A stretch of DNA of 39,510 bases from an uncultured Pelagibacteraceae bacterium (GTDB lineage: Bacteria; Pseudomonadota; Alphaproteobacteria; Pelagibacterales; Pelagibacteraceae): positions 1 to 39,510 of the forward strand of contig CACHMJ010000008.1 of assembly GCA_902580895.1 (NCBI GenBank), read 5' to 3'. Below, piece by piece: positions 34,944-39,510 of this stretch. Made by a program: the position numbers and the translations under genes. The number at the start of each line of letters is the position of its first letter. Position 1 is the first letter of the stretch. The notes beneath the pieces were generated by a model. The model worked only from the letters and a program-made list of their open reading frames with translations, did not search any database and was not told where the DNA came from.

Positions 34944-36385
34944 TGTCGAAAATAAATTTTTTAAGACCTGATAAAGATAATTTAAATACTTTCTTATATT
35001 TAGGTTCTTTTTTATTCTTAATTAGTGTATTGGATGTTTTTTTAAATTCATTTTTTAGTTTAAATTTAACTGGTTTTTTACCTGGTTTTTTAAGTTTTTT
35101 ATTTCCATTAATATTAGGTTTTATTGGACTTTATTTCATAAGGATTGAATTTAGTGGAATAAAACAATTAGATCTTTTGAATAAACATATAAATACCAAC
35201 AACTTTAATGCAGTACTGTCATTACTAATTATATTTGTTATTATCAAATCTCTTCCACCTATTCTTAGTTGGTTTGTAATAGATGCTAGTTTCGCAGGTG
35301 ATACCAAAGATGTTTGCACTGGCTCAGGAGCTTGTTGGACATATATTAAAGTTTGGATGAGAAGATTTATGTATGGGATGTACCCAAATGCTGAGCAATG
35401 GAGAATAAATTTATCATTTATAGCCTTAGTATTAATGGGTTCAGTTGGTTATTTTGCAACTGACAGATTTAAGAAATATTTAACACTTTACTATGTTGTT
35501 ATTTATCCTCTGATTGCATTTTTATTTATCTTTTTCTTTATATCTGGTGGTCCCGTATTTTTTGATTTTTCATATGGGATCATTGCAGCTATTTTATCTA
35601 TTATTGTAGGATTTTTTATACCCGCTAAATATAAATTCTATTATTTTTTAATTGTACCTTTAGCTCTTTATATAACTTTAAAGTATTTTATATTTTTTGA
35701 GGAGTATGTTGAGCTAGGTAAATTAGATGGTTTAAATTGGGTAGAGACAGGTGCCTGGGGTGGATTGTCTTTAACTTTTATAATATCCTTTTTCTGCTTA
35801 ATTTTCTGTTTTCCAATAGGAATGGCTTTTGCTCTTGGTAGAAGATCAAATTTTCCTTTAATTAGATATATTTCAGTTGGCTTTATTGAATTTTGGAGAG
35901 GTGTACCTTTAATAACAGTTCTATTTATGTCAGCGGTAATGTTTCCGATGTTTTTACCAGAGGACTTCTTTATTGATAAATTAGTGAGAGCAATTATTGC
36001 AATTTCATTATTTGAAGCTGCTTATGTAGCAGAAGTTATACGTGGTGGTCTCCAAGCTTTACCAAGAGGTCAATACGAGGCAGCAAAATCTTTAGGTATG
36101 GGATATTGGAAAATGCATATATTTGTGATACTTCCACAAGCACTAAAATTAGTAATTCCTGGTATTGCAAATACATTTTTAGCTTTAGTTAAAGACACAC
36201 CTTTAATATTTGTTGTAGGTCTACTAGAAATAGTTGGAATGTTAAATCTAGCAAAAACCAATCCAAAATGGTTAGGTTTTGCAATGGAAGGTTATGTTTT
36301 TGCAGCAATAATTTTCTGGATTATTTGTTATGCAATGAGTAAATATAGCTATAATTTAGAACAAAAATATAAAACAGATAGATAA
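34940..36385 (+). CDS. aapM: General L-amino acid ABC transporter, permease AapM (long form)
   Basis: This is the second permease subunit. Two tandem ATG codons occur (34940 and 34943); AGGA at 34933-34936 is better spaced for the second. At 481 aa it is about 100 residues longer than typical AapM/YhdY (about 370-385). Seen: the family segment [17 protein letters not shown] with [15 protein letters not shown] (residues 126-158), [13 protein letters not shown], and the EAA loop [21 protein letters not shown] (368-388). Extra length lies in hydrophobic N-terminal and central parts: segments near 17-38, 44-68, 90-112, 158-172, 181-202, 211-227 and 233-252. aapP follows after 5 bases. Confidence 0.94.
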   Translation: MMSKINFLRPDKDNLNTFLYLGSFLFLISVLDVFLNSFFSLNLTGFLPGFLSFLFPLILGFIGLYFIRIEFSGIKQLDLLNKHINTNNFNAVLSLLIIFVIIKSLPPILSWFVIDASFAGDTKDVCTGSGACWTYIKVWMRRFMYGMYPNAEQWRINLSFIALVLMGSVGYFATDRFKKYLTLYYVVIYPLIAFLFIFFFISGGPVFFDFSYGIIAAILSIIVGFFIPAKYKFYYFLIVPLALYITLKYFIFFEEYVELGKLDGLNWVETGAWGGLSLTFIISFFCLIFCFPIGMAFALGRRSNFPLIRYISVGFIEFWRGVPLITVLFMSAVMFPMFLPEDFFIDKLVRAIIAISLFEAAYVAEVIRGGLQALPRGQYEAAKSLGMGYWKMHIFVILPQALKLVIPGIANTFLALVKDTPLIFVVGLLEIVGMLNLAKTNPKWLGFAMEGYVFAAIIFWIICYAMSKYSYNLEQKYKTDR

Positions 36386-36390
36386 AAATT

Positions 36391-37125
36391 ATGTCAGATA
36401 GCATCATCCAAATTAATAATATGAACAAATGGTTTGGTGACTTTCAAGTTCTAAAAAAGATTAATTTAGAAGTTAAACCAAAAGAAAAAATTGTAGTATG
36501 TGGTCCATCAGGATCTGGAAAATCAACCTTGATTAGATGCATCAATAGATTAGAGGAACATCAAGAGGGAAATATTATTGTTGATGGCACTGAATTAACA
36601 GAAGATACAAAAAATATTGAGCAAATAAGAGCTGAAGTTGGTATGGTATTCCAACAATTTAATTTATTTCCTCATTTATCAATTTTAGATAATTGTACAT
36701 TAGCTCCTATTTGGGTAAAAAAAATGCCAAAAAAAGAAGCGGAAGAACTAGCATTAAAACATTTAGAAAGAGTGCAAATTCTTGATCAAGCACAAAAATA
36801 TCCAGGCCAATTATCTGGAGGACAACAACAACGAGCAGCAATAGCAAGAGCTTTATGTATGGAGCCAAAAATAATGCTTTTTGATGAACCTACATCAGCT
36901 TTAGACCCAGAAATGATTAAAGAAGTACTCGATGTAATGGTAAATCTTGCAAAACAAGGTATGACCATGATTGTTGTAACTCATGAAATGGGTTTTGCCA
37001 AAGAAGTCGCTGACCAAATGATATTCATGGATGAAGGAATGATAGTAGAAAAAGCGGATACTAAGGAATTTTTCGCTAACCCTAAGAGTGATAGGACCAA
37101 ACTTTTCCTGAGCCAGATACTATAG
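36391..37125 (+). CDS. aapP: General L-amino acid ABC transporter, ATP-binding protein
   Basis: This cytoplasmic ATPase drives AapQM. The 244 aa match polar amino acid transport ATPases. Seen: Walker A GPSGSGKS (residues 38-45), Q loop [12 protein letters not shown], signature [15 protein letters not shown] (141-155), Walker B and D loop [12 protein letters not shown] (162-173), and switch His in [15 protein letters not shown]. It is the last gene of the aap cluster. No clear terminator is visible in the 163 bases before the next gene. Confidence 0.97.
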   Translation: MSDSIIQINNMNKWFGDFQVLKKINLEVKPKEKIVVCGPSGSGKSTLIRCINRLEEHQEGNIIVDGTELTEDTKNIEQIRAEVGMVFQQFNLFPHLSILDNCTLAPIWVKKMPKKEAEELALKHLERVQILDQAQKYPGQLSGGQQQRAAIARALCMEPKIMLFDEPTSALDPEMIKEVLDVMVNLAKQGMTMIVVTHEMGFAKEVADQMIFMDEGMIVEKADTKEFFANPKSDRTKLFLSQIL

Positions 37126-37174
37126 ATACTAGCAATTTCAAGGAATTTTTCTTAAATTATACCCTAAGTATTGC

Positions 37175-37204
37175 TTGACATATTTTTGGAATAGCAGGTA
37201 TTTC
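37175..37204 (+). promoter_or_regulatory. Possible promoter for the XRE-family regulator gene
   Basis: A perfect TTGACA -35 (37175-37180) is followed after 18 bases by TATTTC (37199-37204), a weak -10. An A-rich tract follows (about 37206-37222). The start codon is 85 bases downstream of the putative -10, leaving room for a leader. Confidence 0.35.
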
Positions 37205-37288
37205 CTAAAAAATAAAAAAAAAATATTGTTGCAGTAAAGATTAAAAACTTGTTCAATCTGTTTTTAATAAAAATTAAGAGGGGTCTTA

Positions 37289-37657
37289 ATGGAAGATAAT
37301 TTTAATAAGCATTTAGGCAATAAGCTTAAGCTTAGAAGGTTAGCTTTAGGTTTAACACAAACAAAAGTAGCAAAAGCAATCAACGTTACATTTCAACAAA
37401 TTCAAAAATATGAAAAAGGCACTAATGGAGTTAGTTCGATAAGATTATTACAGTTATCAAATTATCTTAAAGTTCCAATAAACTATTTCTTTGAAGATTT
37501 TTCAGAATATTTAGTTAATTTAGAAAAATCTCAAGAGGGTCATATGAATGTGAATTATAATTTCTTAGTTAAATTATATTCTGAACTTAATGCTGATCAA
37601 AAATTGAAATTTAACAAATCATTACAAGTTTCAAATAATATTTCAAAAGTTGGGTAA
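37289..37657 (+). CDS. XRE-family helix-turn-helix transcriptional regulator
   Basis: A small 122 aa protein with an N-terminal Cro/C1-type helix-turn-helix (about residues 9-65): LGNKLKLRRLALGLTQTKVA, then VTFQQIQKYEKGTNGVSSIR and LSNYLKVPINYFF. The C-terminal half (66-122) is short and polar with no recognised ligand domain. It resembles the small alphaproteobacterial XRE regulators of the PraR type by pattern, but target genes cannot be told from sequence. GAGGGG at 37279-37284 is a good ribosome site for the ATG. It is convergent with tRNA-Asn: only 4 bases separate its stop from the tRNA 3' end. It stands alone, with no toxin or phage partner. Confidence 0.9.
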   Translation: MEDNFNKHLGNKLKLRRLALGLTQTKVAKAINVTFQQIQKYEKGTNGVSSIRLLQLSNYLKVPINYFFEDFSEYLVNLEKSQEGHMNVNYNFLVKLYSELNADQKLKFNKSLQVSNNISKVG

Positions 37658-37661
37658 AATT

Positions 37662-37737
37662 TGGCTCCTCGGGCAGGACTCGAACCTGCGACCAATTGAT
37701 TAACAGTCAACTGCTCTACCAACTGAGCTACCGAGGA
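37662..37737 (-). tRNA. tRNA-Asn (anticodon GTT)
   Basis: A 76-base cloverleaf on the - strand: acceptor TCCTCGG pairs with CCGAGGA, anticodon arm GTTGA/TCAAT with loop CTGTTAA (anticodon GTT, + strand positions 37702-37704), T arm GCAGG/CCTGC with TTCGAGT, discriminator G and encoded CCA. It lies 50 bases downstream of tRNA-Cys on the same strand and is probably co-transcribed with it. Confidence 0.97.
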
Positions 37738-37787
37738 ATATAAAAAATCAAACTTACTTTTTTTTCTAACTAAAACAAGATTTTTTT

Positions 37788-37861
37788 TGGAGGCAACGCC
37801 CGGAATCGAACCGGGATACAAGGATTTGCAATCCTCTGCGTAACCATTCCGCCACGTTGCC
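37788..37861 (-). tRNA. tRNA-Cys (anticodon GCA)
   Basis: A 74-base cloverleaf on the - strand: acceptor GGCAACG pairs with CGTTGCC, anticodon arm AGGAT/ATCCT with loop TGCAA giving anticodon GCA, T arm CCCGG/CCGGG with TTCGATT, discriminator T and encoded CCA. It is the first gene after a candidate - strand promoter at 37892-37921. Confidence 0.96.
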
Positions 37862-37891
37862 TTATGTTTTAGATGATAGCTACATCAGTTT

Positions 37892-37921
37892 TATATAAAA
37901 TTTTTAAGATTAGTCTATCAA
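37892..37921 (-). promoter_or_regulatory. Possible promoter of tRNA-Cys/tRNA-Asn
   Basis: On the - strand TTGATA (37921-37916, 5/6 to consensus) is followed after 17-18 bases by TTATAT/TATATA (about 37898-37892). Start of transcription would be some 20 bases before the mature tRNA-Cys 5' end. AT-rich context makes the -10 ambiguous. Confidence 0.45.
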
Positions 37922-37941
37922 ATAACGTTTTAATTTGATTA

Positions 37942-37969
37942 TTGTTAATTTAGATTAATAAATTATAAA
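37942..37969 (+). promoter_or_regulatory. Possible promoter of valS
   Basis: TTGTTA (37942-37947, 4/6), a 16-base spacer and TATAAA (37964-37969, 5/6) point toward valS. Initiation would be near 37976, giving a leader of only about 9 bases before the ATG at 37985. Confidence 0.45.
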
Positions 37970-37984
37970 CTAACTATATCCAAG

Positions 37985-39510
37985 ATGAGTGATAAATATA
38001 TACATTCCAATGTAGAAGATAAGATCTATTCGTATTGGGAAAAAAATAAACTATTTAAACCTCAAAAAAACTCAAAAAAATTTTCAGTTGTAATTCCGCC
38101 CCCAAATGTAACGGGTAGTTTACATATGGGGCATGCTTTAAATAATTCAATTCAAGACATGTTAGTTCGATATTATCGAATGAATAATTACGAAACCTTA
38201 TGGCAACCAGGAACAGATCATGCTGGTATTGCTACTCAGGCACTTGTTGAGAGAAAACTTGAAAATGAAAATTTAGATAAAAATACTCTTGGAAGAGAAA
38301 AATTTATAGAAAAGGTTTGGGATTGGAAAAATCAGTACGGAGATATAATTATCAATCAATTAAAAAAACTTGGCTGTTCATGTGACTGGTCTAGAAATGC
38401 ATTCACAATGGATGAAAATTTATCAAAATCTGTAATTAAAGTATTTGTCGAGTTGCATAAAAAGAAATTAATCTATAAAGCAGAAAAATTAGTCAATTGG
38501 GATACAGTTCTAAAAACCGCAATTTCAGATTTAGAAGTAGATCAAAGAGAGATGAACTCTAAGATTTACTACATTAGGTACCCAATAGATAAATCATCAG
38601 AATTTATCACAATAGCCACAACCAGGCCCGAGACTATGCTTGGGGATACAGCTATTGCAGTTAATCCAAAAGATAAAAGATATAAAAGTTTTGTCGGCAA
38701 AACAGTCACTATACCTATTGTTGGTAGAAAAATTAAAATAATCAAAGATAATTATGCAGACCCTGAACAAGGAACGGGAGCATTAAAAATTACCCCAGCG
38801 CATGATTTTAATGATTATGATGTGGGACAGAGAAATAAACTAGAGATCATAAATGTTTTTACCGAGGAAGGGAAAATTAATAAAAATGCACCTAAAGAGT
38901 ATATAGGCTTAGATAGATTTGATGCTCGTAAAAAAATATTAAATGAACTTAAAGAAAAAGATTTTTTTGTTAAAGAGGAAAATATAAAAAATAAAGTTCC
39001 TTATGGAGATAGATCTAATTCTGTTATCGAACCTTTTTTAACCGAGCAATGGTTTGTTGATGCAAAAAAATTAGCAGTTAAAGCTAAAAAAATTGTTAAA
39101 ACAAAAAAAACAAATTTTTTTCCAAATAATTGGTCTAAAACTTATTTTCAGTGGATGAATAATATTGAGCCTTGGTGTGTTTCTAGACAGTTGTGGTGGG
39201 GTCATCAAATACCAGCATGGTATGGACCTGACAAAAAAATATTCGTTGCTTTAAATGAAAAAGAAGCGAGCAATCAAGCTAAGAAGTATTATAAAAAAGA
39301 TGTAAAATTAGTTAGAGATCCTGACGTATTAGATACTTGGTTTTCCTCGGGTTTATGGCCGTTTGCAACTTTAGGATGGCCAGAAAAAAAAGATTTTGTA
39401 AAGAAATTTTATCCAACCACAGTCTTAGTAACAGGCTTTGATATAATTTTTTTCTGGGTTGCAAGAATGATTATGTTTGGAATGGAATTCCTTAATAAAG
39501 AACCTTTCAA
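37985..39510 (+). CDS. valS: Valyl-tRNA synthetase, 5' part (3' end outside window)
   Basis: This class I aminoacyl-tRNA synthetase charges tRNA-Val with editing. The open frame runs from ATG 37985 to the right edge: 508 codons of a protein usually about 850-950 aa. Seen: VVIPPPNVTGSLHMGHALN (HIGH-type motif HMGH, residues 47-50), WQPGTDHAGIATQ, an editing domain with ATTRPETMLGDTAIAV and GTGALKITPAHDFNDY, then ISRQ-region WCVSRQLWWGHQIPAWY and DVLDTWFSSGLWPF. The KMSKS motif and anticodon-binding domain would lie beyond the window. It is divergent from the tRNA-Cys/Asn genes across 123 bases. Confidence 0.97.
   Translation, partial: MSDKYIHSNVEDKIYSYWEKNKLFKPQKNSKKFSVVIPPPNVTGSLHMGHALNNSIQDMLVRYYRMNNYETLWQPGTDHAGIATQALVERKLENENLDKNTLGREKFIEKVWDWKNQYGDIIINQLKKLGCSCDWSRNAFTMDENLSKSVIKVFVELHKKKLIYKAEKLVNWDTVLKTAISDLEVDQREMNSKIYYIRYPIDKSSEFITIATTRPETMLGDTAIAVNPKDKRYKSFVGKTVTIPIVGRKIKIIKDNYADPEQGTGALKITPAHDFNDYDVGQRNKLEIINVFTEEGKINKNAPKEYIGLDRFDARKKILNELKEKDFFVKEENIKNKVPYGDRSNSVIEPFLTEQWFVDAKKLAVKAKKIVKTKKTNFFPNNWSKTYFQWMNNIEPWCVSRQLWWGHQIPAWYGPDKKIFVALNEKEASNQAKKYYKKDVKLVRDPDVLDTWFSSGLWPFATLGWPEKKDFVKKFYPTTVLVTGFDIIFFWVARMIMFGMEFLNKEPF

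Noticed and set aside
37597-37821. 74-codon - strand open frame crossing tRNA-Asn
   Set aside because: Much of it is translated tRNA sequence (tRNA-Asn and part of tRNA-Cys); it is a common false gene call.
32425-37861. Genomic island bounded by tRNA genes
   Set aside because: No integrase, no repeated tRNA 3' end and no mobility gene; the content is a normal transporter and a regulator with native composition.

Overview
The window is a strongly AT-rich (by eye about 70% A+T), very tightly packed bacterial chromosome segment. Gene content, gene order, tiny intergenic gaps and protein sequences point to a streamlined marine alphaproteobacterium of the SAR11/Pelagibacterales type. The assignment rests on recognisable gene families and synteny, not on a database search. 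I see no phage, IS element, CRISPR array, integrase or plasmid gene, and no gene-free stretch longer than about 175 bases.

Layout. (1) 1-10489, + strand: a translation/envelope run, tsf(partial)-frr-uppS-cdsA-dxr-bamA-skp-fabZ-lpxD-lpxA-lpxI-lpxB. It links ribosome recycling, undecaprenyl and phospholipid precursors, isoprenoid synthesis, outer-membrane protein assembly and lipid A synthesis. (2) 10469-17875, - strand: ppiD-trpE-trpG-trpD-trpC, then lexA (with an SOS operator) and gltX. (3) 17947-24384, + strand: tpiA-secG-pyrG-kdsA-eno-ftsB-lipA-ratA/coq10-like, ended by an intrinsic terminator. (4) 24361-26424, - strand: ispDF-pgpA-cinA(C-terminal type). (5) 26451-32392, + strand: ntrY-ntrX-trkA-trkH, a two-component system joined to a potassium uptake system. 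(6) 32425-37125, + strand: tRNA-Arg(TCT), then a general L-amino-acid ABC transporter aapJ-aapQ-aapM-aapP with a structured 5' leader and a terminator after aapJ. (7) 37289-39510: an XRE-family regulator, convergent tRNA-Asn and tRNA-Cys genes, and the 5' part of valS, which runs off the window.

Whole neighbourhoods common to other alphaproteobacteria are kept, but with single genes missing: no pyrH between tsf and frr, no rseP between dxr and bamA, no moaC/moeA/comEC around lexA, no pyruvate dehydrogenase genes between ftsB and lipA, and no dusB/ntrB/ntrC before ntrY. This looks like genome streamlining inside conserved operons.

I did not find a clearly novel multi-gene system. The best second looks are: the NtrY/NtrX pair, in which the kinase lacks its usual PAS domain and the regulator has Walker B Asp-Gln instead of Asp-Glu; the probable leaderless ntrY mRNA; the structured leader and internal terminator of the aap operon; the three-half-site SOS operator at lexA; the fabZ/lpxD order swap with a hairpin against the lpxD start; and terminators or hairpins buried in overlapping convergent genes.
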